Position numbers and translations under genes: made by a program. A DNA stretch of 64,000 bases from DATFKA01 sp035268885 (lineage in GTDB: Bacteria > Bacteroidota > Bacteroidia > Chitinophagales > Saprospiraceae), in contig DATFKA010000146.1 in assembly GCA_035268885.1 (NCBI GenBank), positions 1 through 64,000 of the forward strand. The letters are read 5' to 3'. Each line of letters opens with the position of its first letter. Within the stretch, counting starts at the first letter, position 1. Of this stretch, positions 42,332 to 51,795 are shown in pieces. The notes under the pieces were generated by a model. The model saw nothing but the letters and a program-made list of their open reading frames with translations. It was not told the DNA's origin and searched no databases.

Positions 42332-43795
42332 ATGACATCAATAAAGTTGCTACTTGTCTTAATTGCTGCGATATCGGCTGACCTGTGTTCTGCCCAGGAC
42401 CTCTCCGCAGGTCTGGTTGCTTATTACAGCTTTTGCGGCTGTACCGCCGTTGATCACAGCGGCAATGATAATGATGCCACCCTGGTGGGTAACCCCCTCT
42501 GCCGTGACGGGATCAAAGGTCAGGGCTTCCAACTCAATACCAGCCCCGGTGTCAACGACTGTGGCCGAAGCGGCGGTGACTACATCCGCCTACCCGTATT
42601 AGAATCCATCTGGGACGGTGGCTTCTCCGTCTGCGCCTGGGTACAATATGAAAACGTAGCGAATTACGAACGCATCATCGACATTGGCAACGGCATGGGG
42701 GATTCAGGAGGTCTGCCTCTCTGGTTTGGCCGGGAGGGTAACTCTGATAACCTCACCCTGGAGAGCTGGGTCGACGCCGACCCGAATACTAACCGCAGCA
42801 CGGGCCGACTAATAGCCGAAAACGTGATCACCAACGGACAGATCGAATTTTACTGCGCCACTATTGACGACCGTACCATGCGTATCTACGTCAACGGAGA
42901 ACTGGTCGCCGAAAAAGAAGGCCATCCCATTCGTAATGTACGTCGTACGGAGAATTTTATCGGCCGCTCAAACTGGTGTGAAGCGGATCCCGACCTAAAG
43001 GGCTTTATAGATGAAGTTCGCCTCTACAATCGGCCCCTTTCAGCCGAAGAAATCCGACTGCTCTACGATTCTCCAGCCCTAGTCACCGGTTCCGATGTAG
43101 TGTGCCCCGGAGAACCGGTACAGCTGAAAGCCCAGGGGGGCGTACGCTACCAATGGACACCCAGTACTTTCCTCAATGCGACGGACATTGCCGATCCCAT
43201 CGCCATTGCCGATCGGGATACAACGATTAATTATCAGGTCGAGATCTTTTTTCCGGACAATTGCTCCGTAGTGGACACCATCACCTTAAGCGTTGACGAC
43301 TGTATCGATTGCGCGGGTGTACCCGACGGAAGCGCCGTGGTGGACGAATGCGGTCTGTGCTTACCCCCCGACGATCCCAATTTTAATCAGTCCTGCTTAG
43401 ACTGTGCGGGAGTGCCCAATGGAAATGCGATTATCGACCAGTGTGGGGAATGCCTGCCGGCGGATGATCCCAACTTTAATCTTTCCTGTATTGATACCGA
43501 GGCTATTTTTATTCCTTCGGCCTTCTCTCCTAATCAGGATGGCATCAATGATGTGTTTCGGGTATATGGGGATGCGACTGCCGTCGAAAAAATCGAATCC
43601 TTCCAGGTGAAAGACCGCTGGGGAAATTTGGTATTTGAAGCTCAGGACTACCCATTGGGCGATCCCGGTAGCGCATGGAATGGCAGCCGGGGAGGCGAAA
43701 GACTACATCAGGGGATATATGTATATCAGGCCATCGTCCTTTTTAAAAACGGTGCCTTGCGAACTATTACCGGGACGGTTACATTGATATATTAA
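42332..43795 (+). CDS. LamG-domain secreted protein with type B T9SS sorting domain
   Basis: 487 residues: signal peptide (LLLVLIAAISADLCSAQ), an N-terminal LamG/concanavalin-like domain (VAYYSFCGCTAVDHSGNDND, FIDEVRLYNRPLSAEEIRLL), a PKD/Ig-like region (VVCPGEPVQLKAQGGVRYQW), two tandem copies of a CAGVPxG repeat of about 30 residues (IDCAGVPDGSAVVDECGLC and LDCAGVPNGNAIIDQCGEC), and a C-terminal CHU_C/gliding-type sorting domain (FIPSAFSPNQDGINDVFRVY, VKDRWGNLVFEA). Exported through the type IX system, likely surface-held or released. Carbohydrate binding by LamG is plausible. Confidence 0.88.
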   Translation: MTSIKLLLVLIAAISADLCSAQDLSAGLVAYYSFCGCTAVDHSGNDNDATLVGNPLCRDGIKGQGFQLNTSPGVNDCGRSGGDYIRLPVLESIWDGGFSVCAWVQYENVANYERIIDIGNGMGDSGGLPLWFGREGNSDNLTLESWVDADPNTNRSTGRLIAENVITNGQIEFYCATIDDRTMRIYVNGELVAEKEGHPIRNVRRTENFIGRSNWCEADPDLKGFIDEVRLYNRPLSAEEIRLLYDSPALVTGSDVVCPGEPVQLKAQGGVRYQWTPSTFLNATDIADPIAIADRDTTINYQVEIFFPDNCSVVDTITLSVDDCIDCAGVPDGSAVVDECGLCLPPDDPNFNQSCLDCAGVPNGNAIIDQCGECLPADDPNFNLSCIDTEAIFIPSAFSPNQDGINDVFRVYGDATAVEKIESFQVKDRWGNLVFEAQDYPLGDPGSAWNGSRGGERLHQGIYVYQAIVLFKNGALRTITGTVTLIY

Positions 43796-43839
43796 ACACT
43801 GAAGCCATTCATCAAATCGACAATCCGACAATTACTGCT

Positions 43840-44250
43840 ATGGTTATACACAAAGAAATACAATTACCCGCCTTCTCCCGTGGGTATCATTTGATTACTC
43901 AACAAGTTCAGGCAGCCTTAGATGATCTCCCACTTTCTGGGATCCTACATCTATTCATCAAACACACCTCGGCCGCCCTCACCATCAACGAAAATGCCGA
44001 TCCAACGGTACGAGAAGATTTTGAGAGTATCTTCAATAAGTTAATTCCGGAGAATATGCCTTTCCTGAAGCACACGCTGGAAGGTCCCGACGATATGCCG
44101 GCCCACATTAAGGCCGCCCTGATTGGCTCTTCGGTCAGCATTCCCATAAGGAATGGTCGTCTCGATCTGGGTACCTGGCAAGGTATTTATCTTTGTGAAT
44201 TCCGTAATCGCGCCAGTGGCCGGAAGTTGGTCTTATCCATCTACGGCTAA
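43840..44250 (+). CDS. YjbQ/UPF0047 family protein
   Basis: 136 residues matching YjbQ: IQLPAFSRGYHLITQQV, LFIKHTSAALTINENADPTV, EGPDDMPAHIKAALIGSS, LGTWQGIYLCEFRNRASGRK. The HTS and NADPxV motifs give a metal-binding site conserved across the family; E. coli YjbQ shows thiamine phosphate synthase activity in vitro, but the true role is open. Convergent with the next gene, overlapping by four bases. Confidence 0.92.
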   Translation: MVIHKEIQLPAFSRGYHLITQQVQAALDDLPLSGILHLFIKHTSAALTINENADPTVREDFESIFNKLIPENMPFLKHTLEGPDDMPAHIKAALIGSSVSIPIRNGRLDLGTWQGIYLCEFRNRASGRKLVLSIYG

Positions 44251-44684
44251 TTGTCGCCGCTCTCGCCGGATTGAACCTGTTCTACCTTATAAACGAAGTA
44301 ATCGGTTTTTCCCTGCCAGGGCATCGCCTTGAACTTTTGCCGGTAGTACAGTTTTACGGGTTGGCCCTGGTAATCCTGTAGTTGATCGTAGATATCATCT
44401 TTCCAGACGGAGAAGGCCCAGGTATTTCCGATGATACCATTTTCGTTGCGGGTATCAATACTCCCCATATTGAGCTCGCCCTCATAAGTTTTCCAGACCA
44501 CCCCTTTGTAAGATACTTTATTCAGTAGTCCGGAGCGGGTTCCTTTGCTGTAGGTGATATTACAGGCACCGATGTAGCCCGCCGTTCCCAACACGGCAAT
44601 CAGCACCAACCAGAGAAAGAGCTTTTTGATATTCTTCCCGATGGTCCGAAAGCCATCGCCTACCACTTGTTTAAATTCACTCAT
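44247..44684 (-). CDS. Small membrane-anchored protein of unknown function
   Basis: About 145 residues from ATG 44684 (MSEFKQVVGDGFRTIGKNIK); an upstream ATG at 44720 adds 12 polar residues. One membrane helix (LFLWLVLIAVLGTAGYIGAC) with a soluble C-terminal domain outside (YSKGTRSGLLNKVSYKGVVW, GIIGNTWAFSVWKDD, VKLYYRQKFKAMPWQGKTDY). Homologs in Bacteroidota are sometimes mislabelled as a 6-phosphogluconate dehydrogenase; nothing here supports that activity. Confidence 0.7.
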   Translation of the reverse strand: MSEFKQVVGDGFRTIGKNIKKLFLWLVLIAVLGTAGYIGACNITYSKGTRSGLLNKVSYKGVVWKTYEGELNMGSIDTRNENGIIGNTWAFSVWKDDIYDQLQDYQGQPVKLYYRQKFKAMPWQGKTDYFVYKVEQVQSGESGDN

Positions 44685-44941
44685 ATTTGTTTGATCGTTT
44701 TTTGATTTGGTGGTTTTCAACTACAAATTACCTGCTTTTCAGACGGTTTGCAAGTAGGGATAGTTCGGTATACTTGTTCTTCTTTTAGTGAAGGTGTTTA
44801 AAAACTCCTCACTGAGCCCTTGGCAACACATTGAAAGCCAATACGGCAGCTCTTTTTTCCCTTCGTCCGTCTGAGGCGGATGGCTACGAGAAAAAAAGTT
44901 TAAATTGCTTCAATATAAAATAGACAATATCTTACTCATTA

Positions 44942-45817
44942 ATGAGAATTAAAAGCATACTCAATAGGCCACATCCTTTTATTTTTAACCGGTATAGTGT
45001 CCTCTTGCCATCATGCCTTACTTTTTTAGTTCTATTTATTCTTAAGCCTTTTGAATTCGATTCCTATTTGACAAAACGACTGATTTTTTGGAGTTTGATT
45101 TTTGCTGCTACGGTGGGCACTACTATCTTTTGTAGTGTGGCTGTGGTGAAAAAGATTTTTAGAAAGACCATTGAGGAAAACTGGACCTTAAAGCATGAGG
45201 TATTATTAATTCTTGGGGTTGTAGCCATTATTAGCCTAGAAGTTTACGTGCTTTTCCTGCTATTAAGTCCCGGTATCGGTAAGAGGGAACTATTTAATTT
45301 GGTTGTATTTCGGACTCTGGCCATTAGTTTTTTTCCCGTGCTTATTTTGGTGCTTTACGAGCAAAATCATCATCAAAAATTACAGAGGCAAAGGGCAGAG
45401 AGATTCAATCAAGAGCTACTTAAAAACCAAAATTCAGAAGCTCAAAATCCTCATAAAAGCACTTATTCTGGAAAAGTAGTGTTAGTGGCAGAAAACGAGA
45501 AAGTTGCATTACAGGTTGACACCATGAATTTGGTTTTTGCAAAGGCTGAGGGGAATTATGTGGAGGTCTTTTATCACCATGCAGAAAAAGTACAAAAAGA
45601 ACTCATCAGAAACAGTCTGAAGGCAATTGAAGGGTATCTCCCAGCGGCAGATTTTTTTCGTTGCCACAAAAGCTTTGTAGTTAACCTGCATCATATCCAA
45701 AAGGTAGAGGGCAATGCTCGCAACTTAGAACTAATTTTAGAGGATATAGAGGAGCACATCCCCGTTTCTCGTGCCAAATCTGAAAGGCTACTTCAGCTTT
45801 TTCAACAAAAAGCCTAA
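44942..45817 (+). CDS. Membrane-bound LytTR regulator
   Basis: 291 residues: four membrane helices (YSVLLPSCLTFLVLFIL, LIFWSLIFAATVGTTIFCSV, VLLILGVVAIISLEVYVLFL, TLAISFFPVLILVLYE), a coiled linker (HHQKLQRQRAERFNQELLK), then a LytTR DNA-binding domain (LVFAKAEGNYVEVFY, FFRCHKSFVVNLHHIQKVEG, IPVSRAKSERLLQLF). No receiver domain, so it is a one-component membrane-tied transcription factor sensing something at the membrane. First gene of an AT-richer stretch. Confidence 0.88.
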   Translation: MRIKSILNRPHPFIFNRYSVLLPSCLTFLVLFILKPFEFDSYLTKRLIFWSLIFAATVGTTIFCSVAVVKKIFRKTIEENWTLKHEVLLILGVVAIISLEVYVLFLLLSPGIGKRELFNLVVFRTLAISFFPVLILVLYEQNHHQKLQRQRAERFNQELLKNQNSEAQNPHKSTYSGKVVLVAENEKVALQVDTMNLVFAKAEGNYVEVFYHHAEKVQKELIRNSLKAIEGYLPAADFFRCHKSFVVNLHHIQKVEGNARNLELILEDIEEHIPVSRAKSERLLQLFQQKA

Positions 45818-45933
45818 TACACTTTCCTTAAACCTTCCCATTGCTCCCAAATAGGGGGCTATTCTTCCCAAAATGTCATTAGAGCGGTTCTTTTAGTGAT
45901 TTTCAACTCAACTTTGCGACATCAAAAAATCAA

Positions 45934-46098
45934 ATGAATACTCCAATGGAAACCTTGTTCAATTGGGGATTTGATAAGACTACTTATTCGAAGGACCCGT
46001 CGAGCGAGTTTTGGATTGATAAAGCGACCCATCGGGTACTACAAATGAAGGAAAGTTTAGACAACTTCTTTAAAGTGAAATTAGATGACACGTTATAG
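45934..46098 (+). pseudogene. C-terminal gene fragment overlapping the aspartyl protease start
   Basis: A 54-codon frame, MNTPMETLFNWGFDKTTYSK continuing to FWIDKATHRVLQMKESLDN and ending VKLDDTL. The FWIDK-THRVLQM phrase looks like the end of a larger beta-rich envelope protein, whose N-terminal part is missing upstream. It overlaps the next gene by 14 bases. A real small protein is possible but no start signal supports it. Confidence 0.45.
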
Positions 46099-47242
46099 AC
46101 CTATTATGTTTTTGGTATGGCTAATTGTTGCCTCTTCTTGTTCTTATCTCAAAAACGTTCAGTTGCTCACCGGAGGTCACATCGGCCGTAAGAATTACGT
46201 GCAAACGCTCCCTTTTGAATGGCGAAAGGAACTTATTGTGGTAAAAGCACGCCTTAACTCAGACACGACACAACGAGAATTCATTTTCGATACGGGAGCA
46301 TTTAACAGCAAGGTGGAAAGTGATTTGGCCAATGTGCTGGGTTTAAAAGTGGTTACTGAAAAAACCAACAGCACGGCCTCCGGCATTAACCGAAAAATAG
46401 AGGTGGTACGGATTGATTCTTTGCTACTCGGTGAAACTGCTATTTACAGCCTGGGAGCCGGCAAGCTTACCTACGCACCCACATCTGCAAGCCCTTGTAT
46501 TGCAGCAAGTGGCATTATTGGGGCAAACCTAATCAAGTTGGCACACTGGAAAATAGACTATGAAAAGCAGCTTCTGCATTTTTCTGATACCCCATTCAAA
46601 GTGGTAGAAAGAAGTTATGTGTTGCCCTTTGAGCGCCCCTTACTTTCAGGAACACCGAGCATTAACCTGGAAGTTGAAGGTAAAAAAGTGGAAAATATTT
46701 TGTTTGATGTGGGCTATAATGGCGGTTTAATTTTGCCTATAGCGGTCGCTAGTCATTTTGAAAATACCGAATCGAAAATCATTCTTGACCAATCTACTTC
46801 GGGGATTTATGGCACCAATACCGATTCTTTACTCGTCAAAAAATTGGAGGTCAATGTGGGCGGAGTTAAAACCCGAATACCTGTAGAATTTTCTTCGCTC
46901 AATAAAGCCCTATTGGGCAATGAGTTTTTGAAGCATTTCGTGGTGATTATTAACTACGATACAAAGAAAATCTACCTGCAAAAGCAGCAAGAAGTGCGCA
47001 TTGCTACTCCACCTGGTTTTTCGGTAGCAATTCAAAACGACTCGCTTTGGGTGGTCAGCCGTACTGCGCCCGAAATACCTCTTAATTTGGGAGAAACCCT
47101 ATTATCGGTAAATGGCAAAAAGCCCAACGAGCTATTTATTTCTCATTGTGATTATGTGATCAATATTGGAAAATTGTTTGAGCAAGATCGTTTGGTGGTT
47201 CAGAAAATGGACGGCTCTTTTTTAAATATCCCAACTGAATAG
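46085..47242 (+). CDS. Retropepsin-like aspartyl protease lipoprotein with PDZ-like tail
   Basis: 385 residues with a lipobox-like N-terminus (FLVWLIVASSCSYL). Two aspartyl-protease half-sites: REFIFDTGAFNSKV (DTGA) and ENILFDVGYNGGLIL (DVG). A C-terminal PDZ-like part (FSVAIQNDSLWVVSRTAP, LGETLLSVNGKKPNELF) follows. The second half-site has DVG in place of DTG, which may lower activity. The next gene starts four bases after its stop, so they are cotranscribed. Confidence 0.85.
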   Translation: MTRYRPIMFLVWLIVASSCSYLKNVQLLTGGHIGRKNYVQTLPFEWRKELIVVKARLNSDTTQREFIFDTGAFNSKVESDLANVLGLKVVTEKTNSTASGINRKIEVVRIDSLLLGETAIYSLGAGKLTYAPTSASPCIAASGIIGANLIKLAHWKIDYEKQLLHFSDTPFKVVERSYVLPFERPLLSGTPSINLEVEGKKVENILFDVGYNGGLILPIAVASHFENTESKIILDQSTSGIYGTNTDSLLVKKLEVNVGGVKTRIPVEFSSLNKALLGNEFLKHFVVIINYDTKKIYLQKQQEVRIATPPGFSVAIQNDSLWVVSRTAPEIPLNLGETLLSVNGKKPNELFISHCDYVINIGKLFEQDRLVVQKMDGSFLNIPTE

Positions 47243-47246
47243 AATT

Positions 47247-48728
47247 ATGAAAAGATCAATTTTACCTTTAGTCATTTCATTTTTAATTTCTTCAAATCTT
47301 GTTGCTCAGGCAGACACAAGCCAAATGCTCGATTCCTTCATCCAAAACACCCTGGAAAGGTCGGAAATTGTGCCTTCTGTGAGTATTGCCATTGTGAGCG
47401 ATAAGGAGGTTTTATACCAGCAAACTTTTGGCTATGCCGATTGGGAGAAGGAACAACCCGCAACGAATCAAAATAATTATTACATCGCTTCCTGCACCAA
47501 AGCCTTTAATGGACTTTTAGCCCACATTTTGGCAGAAGAAGGAAAACTAGAACTCAATGCGCCCATTTTAAACTACAAGCCTTTTAAAGATTTCAAAAGG
47601 AAAGATGTCTTCCAAAACATTACTATTTTGGATTTGCTTTCGCACCAAAGTGGGATTGACAATCCTTATCTTTCTTTCCGGTTGGCTTATACAGGTGATT
47701 ATACCGATGCGGAGATTCTAAAGCTCATCGAAGAAGAAACTGAAAGTAATGAAGCAGGGAAAGCTTTTGAATACACCAACTTTGGCTACTATTTATTCGA
47801 CTACCTGCTGCAAGCCGAGCTCGGAAAAAGTTGGAAAGATTTACTGGACGAAAAGCTTTTTCAGCCCCTCGGCATGGAAAACAGTACAGCGTATGCCTCA
47901 AAAGTACCTGTGGAAAAACTAGCACGTCCGCATAGTGGCGTGTTCCAAGGGAAGGTAAACGTTTCTCTTTTGCAAAAGAGCGATGCATTGATGCACGCAG
48001 CTGGTGGTCTGATGACTAATGTTGAAGATGCTGCTACCTTTTTGCAGTTTTATTTGGGAAAAGGACAGGGAATATACTCAAAAGGCTTGGTAGAAAATTC
48101 TTTCCGGCAGCAAGTGGAAGCAAAGCACGAATATGTGCGTGTTTTTGACGGACAGGGATATGCAAGCGGTTGGCGGATTGGTGAATTCGAAAAGGAAAAA
48201 ATCGTGTATCATTTTGGAGGCTACACCGGCTATTTTGCTCACTACTCATTTATTCCCGATAAGAATATTGGTATGGCTGTTTTTAGCAATACCGATATGG
48301 GCATGACTGCTGGCAATTTGATTTCGAAGTATGCTTATAATTTGTATTTGGGAAATAAAAAGCAAGTGAAAAGAGCTGAAAAAATTCTAGATAAAAAAGT
48401 ACCGAAGGCACTTGCTAAAGAACGCAAAGCGCAACTTGCGCACGAGCAAAAAATGGCTGAGCGAACATGGAATTTGTCGCTACCAAAAGATCAATATGCA
48501 GGTACATTCACGAGCGAAAAATACGGTTCAGTAGAAATTCGGTACGAGAGCGGGCAATTTGTAGCGGTGGCAGGGAATTTAAAAACGGTAGCAACTCCAT
48601 TCCCCACTGAAAACACGATGCGGGTAGAGTTAGTACCGGGTTCAGGAACCATCATTGGGTTTGACCTCACAGATGGAAAGGTGGTTAGTTTATTTCATCA
48701 AAGGGAAACCTTTATGAAAGTGAAGTAA
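47247..48728 (+). CDS. Secreted serine hydrolase, class C beta-lactamase family
   Basis: 493 residues: signal peptide (LPLVISFLISSNLVAQ), then a penicillin-binding/class C beta-lactamase-like domain with the SxxK motif in YIASCTKAFNGLL (active Ser), the YxN motif in FEYTNFGYYLF, and the third motif HFGGYTGYFA. A C-terminal extension (about 380-493) holds a small beta domain (YAGTFTSEKYGSVEIRYES). The YTN and HxG patterns fit peptidase or esterase members rather than true beta-lactamases, so resistance should not be assumed. Confidence 0.9.
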   Translation: MKRSILPLVISFLISSNLVAQADTSQMLDSFIQNTLERSEIVPSVSIAIVSDKEVLYQQTFGYADWEKEQPATNQNNYYIASCTKAFNGLLAHILAEEGKLELNAPILNYKPFKDFKRKDVFQNITILDLLSHQSGIDNPYLSFRLAYTGDYTDAEILKLIEEETESNEAGKAFEYTNFGYYLFDYLLQAELGKSWKDLLDEKLFQPLGMENSTAYASKVPVEKLARPHSGVFQGKVNVSLLQKSDALMHAAGGLMTNVEDAATFLQFYLGKGQGIYSKGLVENSFRQQVEAKHEYVRVFDGQGYASGWRIGEFEKEKIVYHFGGYTGYFAHYSFIPDKNIGMAVFSNTDMGMTAGNLISKYAYNLYLGNKKQVKRAEKILDKKVPKALAKERKAQLAHEQKMAERTWNLSLPKDQYAGTFTSEKYGSVEIRYESGQFVAVAGNLKTVATPFPTENTMRVELVPGSGTIIGFDLTDGKVVSLFHQRETFMKVK

Positions 48729-48825
48729 CAATTTTAAAGATGATATGCCCATGTGGAGTTGCTACATTTAAGTAGACATTAAGTTAAGAGTAGAATCACT
48801 AAAAACCTTAACTTTAGATAAACAG

Positions 48826-49313
48826 CCCGACTATGAAAATGGTGTTCCTCCTGACATCAGGATTCATTCTCTCGATTTGCTACGCGGATTTACCGTATTG
48901 GGAATTCTGATTATGAATATCACTTCTTTTTCCCAAATCAGTATGGCGTATATGAATTATACAATTGGTGCGGGTTTGAAGGGTACAACCAATACGTTCA
49001 TGCCTTCGACTATATTTTTGCAGACACTCGATTTATGTCAATCTTCTCAATGCTCTTTGGAGCAGGTGTTATTTTATTTACTCAAAGGGCGGAAATGAAA
49101 GGCAAACGATCTGTTGTATTGCGTTACAAAAGAATGTTTTGGCTTTTAGTATTTGGCTTAATACATGCCTATTTCATTTGACCAGGAGATATTTTAGTAG
49201 CCTATGCCATTTGTGGAAGTTTGGTTTTCTTTTTTAGAAAAGAGTCAATTCGAACACTGTCTATATCAGCCATTGTCTTATTTCTTATTTTGAGCAAATG
49301 CCGCTTAGAATAG
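48826..49313 (+). pseudogene. Decayed DUF418 membrane-protein gene
   Basis: In one frame IRIHSLDLLRGFTVLGILIM and NITSFSQISMAYMNYTIGAG, in a second frame (after a shift near 48980) MSIFSMLFGAGVILFTQRAE and FWLLVFGLIHAYFI. These are typical DUF418 N-terminal helices. A TGA at 49179 replaces the expected Trp in YFI-stop-PGDIL, and reading continues as VAYAICGSLVFFF to TAG 49311. No start codon is left, and the C-terminal half is gone. So the gene has at least a frameshift, a nonsense codon and a deletion. Confidence 0.85.
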
Positions 49314-49570
49314 AAGATGCCATCCAAATCCAAACCCTTTTTTTTGTGTTTGAGGGCTTTTGGGCGTTAATATAGGATTTGCCGGCGGAGGAAATGTTCT
49401 TGTCCAGCCTACGGTTTGTGTACCACCGCTAAAAATGGACGTTTAGATTGGGAGCAATTATTGGGTTTTTACTGGGAATCATTGGTAAAAAAATAATCTA
49501 AACGCCTATTCCGGAGGTATCCAAAAACGCTGTCAAAACCGATGTAAATCTCAATACTGAAAATAGTACA
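49314..49570. other. Decayed non-coding stretch
   Basis: No intact gene. Short frames read GFAGGGNVLVQPTV and IIGFLLGIIGKKII, like pieces of a membrane transporter, but they are broken by stops and shifts. It ends where the minus-strand nucleoside hydrolase gene stops. Confidence 0.55.
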
Positions 49571-50515
49571 TTACCTGCCATCCAAACCCTCCAGCCCCTT
49601 CCAGAAATCGCTCCGCATGGCATCATCCTCAATCGCGGTATAGACCCAAATCTTACGGCGGCCATTTTCGGGCGGTACCCGTCGCTTTTTTACGGTAGCC
49701 ATCTCTGGGTGCAGGATGGCCTCGATCAACGCCAGGTCCCACATGGTCCAGGAGGCACCGCCGTTGACCTGCGCCCAGCGGTCGGCCAGGCGCTGGCGTA
49801 GGGGCGTAGATTTGCTGGCCAGTTTATCCAGGGTATCGTCTTTCTGAAATTGCAGGGCACGGGCGGTAGAGGCGGGCATGACCCACATCTCCAGCCCCTC
49901 CGTGCTGAGTAGCAGATCAAAAGCATTCAAGTCATTGCGAATATTGAATTCGCTTTTGTTCCAGACGCGTTTTTGGGGATCGTACTGCGCACCGAGCATG
50001 TAGACGCGGATATTAGGTACGATTTCCGGTGCATTGGCGACGGCCGCAGCCGCATTGGTGACCGCGCCCAGGCAGATTATATTTAGTTTCTCTTCCGGAC
50101 TGGCTTTCCGAGCTTCGGCAATGATCCACTCCGTTGCCGGACTTTCGGGTACGGGGGCACCGGCGTAGTAGCCCCAGGCAAAACCCAACATACGATTAGC
50201 CCCTCGAATGGCCGGAATGTCGGTACGCTTCGTCTCCCGGAGGATTAACTCATTCAGCCGCTGGCTTTCTTCCAGCGTATTTAATCCTTCTACCTCGTAA
50301 CTATTCCATGTTTCATCGGTGATCAATTGCAAGTTGTTGAAATGAGCCGATGACAGGACCTCGATGGGGAGACCATCCGGAGCTACCGCCCGCGCAATGG
50401 CGTAGAGATCATCCATCTCGTTACCGGTATCCGCATCGAGCATATAAGGACCCGTTTGGCCTTCGAGCCAGCCGGCAAAACCTAAAAATAAAATCAATAA
50501 ATAAATGCTTCTCAT
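49571..50515 (-). CDS. Secreted inosine/uridine-preferring nucleoside hydrolase-like protein
   Basis: 314 residues: signal peptide (YLLILFLGFAGWLEG), the calcium-binding motif DADTGNEMDDLYAIARA (DxDxGxxxDD near the N-terminus), central LNIICLGAVTNAAAAV, and MLGAQYDPQKRVWNKSEFNIRND with conserved Asn/Asp. Nucleoside hydrolases cleave the N-glycosidic bond, releasing base and ribose. Its export suggests breakdown of external nucleosides. It follows the DUF819 gene by 28 bases on the same strand. Confidence 0.88.
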   Translation of the reverse strand: MRSIYLLILFLGFAGWLEGQTGPYMLDADTGNEMDDLYAIARAVAPDGLPIEVLSSAHFNNLQLITDETWNSYEVEGLNTLEESQRLNELILRETKRTDIPAIRGANRMLGFAWGYYAGAPVPESPATEWIIAEARKASPEEKLNIICLGAVTNAAAAVANAPEIVPNIRVYMLGAQYDPQKRVWNKSEFNIRNDLNAFDLLLSTEGLEMWVMPASTARALQFQKDDTLDKLASKSTPLRQRLADRWAQVNGGASWTMWDLALIEAILHPEMATVKKRRVPPENGRRKIWVYTAIEDDAMRSDFWKGLEGLDGR

Positions 50516-50543
50516 AACAAAAGTTTTAACTTAATCCACCCAT

Positions 50544-51716
50544 TCAAAATAAATACGGCAAGGCCCAGGAGGCGACCCAAAAACCCAGGAAAGTACCTAG
50601 GCCATTACCCAGGGAGCCAATCAGGATCGCCGGTAGTACCAAATCACTTCGCCCCATGCTCCGGGCCAGCGCCAGCGCCGAAGTGCCACCGCCCACATTC
50701 GCCTGCGAAGCCACCACGGCCATTTGTAGATCCAGGCGGAATAAACGGGCCATGCCAAATAAAAGTAAACCGTGGACCAGAAAAGTGATTAGGATCAATA
50801 AGAGCATACTCAAGCCCAGGGATCCCGCGCCTTGCAGGGCCGCTACATCACAAAAGGCGCCAATTACCGCCAGGAACAAATAGACGGCGAACATACCCAG
50901 TAGTTGTGCACCGGGCAGCCGCTTCATAATGGGTAGCTGGGCGACGATCAGCGCAATAATCGTAATGATAATGATCGACGGTACGGTGAAGCCCCATCCG
51001 GCGAATACGCCGGTTAATGCCTCCGATAGCCATAAGGCACCCGCACCCATGGCCAGCATAATGCCCAGATCCATGGGGTGGATAGACTCTGTATCCTGAT
51101 CAATCCCCAGGTCCGGTCCCGTGGTTTCTTGTTTCTGGGCAGTGCTCTTTGGCCAAAAGCGCAGTAGAAATTTAGGAATTAATAGCGAAACGACCATCCA
51201 GATCGTGGTAAATATATTGTCGACGACAATGGAGGTGCCATAAAGCACGCCGTCCTTAAAAATATCGTAATGTAAAGCAACGGCGTTAAAGTTGACGCTA
51301 CCGCCAGTGTAGGTGCCGGTAAACATGCCCCCCAGTGCTGCAAAATCGGTCCCAAAACGAGCCGGCCCGTTAATGAAGTGCATGCCTGCCAATACCCCCA
51401 GGGCGGTACCCAGGGAGCCGATCAGGAAGAGGCTGATAATCGGTAGCCCGGCCTTTAGGATATCCCGTAAATTGACACCTAACAGTAACCAAAAGATAGA
51501 AATGGGCGCCAGGTACTGGAATATCCCGTCGTAAATAGCCACTGGGCGCTCCGCTTTCGAACCCGCCGGAATCAGCCCTACATTGGCAAAAACAGCGGTT
51601 AGTACAATGACGAGGAGTGCTGTCCCCAGGTACTTTGCCCAGGTGTGTCGTACCAGCCATTCGCAGCCTGCCACCAGTAGGCAAAGAACGGTAAAGACAA
51701 ATAAGTTGTCAGCCAT
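50544..51716 (-). CDS. DUF819-family membrane protein
   Basis: 390 residues and about eleven membrane helices. DUF819 signatures: PISIFWLLLGVNLRDILKAG, GGMFTGTYTGGSVNFNAVAL, YGTSIVVDNIFTTIW, and in the second half VASQANVGGGTSALALARSM and PAILIGSLGNGLGTFLGF. The two related halves fit an inverted-repeat transporter. Substrate unknown; co-occurrence with a secreted nucleoside hydrolase makes uptake of a nucleoside product possible but untested. Confidence 0.88.
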   Translation of the reverse strand: MADNLFVFTVLCLLVAGCEWLVRHTWAKYLGTALLVIVLTAVFANVGLIPAGSKAERPVAIYDGIFQYLAPISIFWLLLGVNLRDILKAGLPIISLFLIGSLGTALGVLAGMHFINGPARFGTDFAALGGMFTGTYTGGSVNFNAVALHYDIFKDGVLYGTSIVVDNIFTTIWMVVSLLIPKFLLRFWPKSTAQKQETTGPDLGIDQDTESIHPMDLGIMLAMGAGALWLSEALTGVFAGWGFTVPSIIIITIIALIVAQLPIMKRLPGAQLLGMFAVYLFLAVIGAFCDVAALQGAGSLGLSMLLLILITFLVHGLLLFGMARLFRLDLQMAVVASQANVGGGTSALALARSMGRSDLVLPAILIGSLGNGLGTFLGFWVASWALPYLF

Positions 51717-51795
51717 GATAAAATATTTACCCGAAGAAAGGAATTATTGCGCTCTTTTCAAAAAAGCTTACCTTCGGCAAAAATAGAAACGAATA

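Noticed and set aside
47247..48728. Beta-lactam resistance gene
   Set aside because: The motifs fit class C-like serine hydrolases broadly; HxG in place of KTG and the C-terminal extension point to peptidase or esterase relatives.
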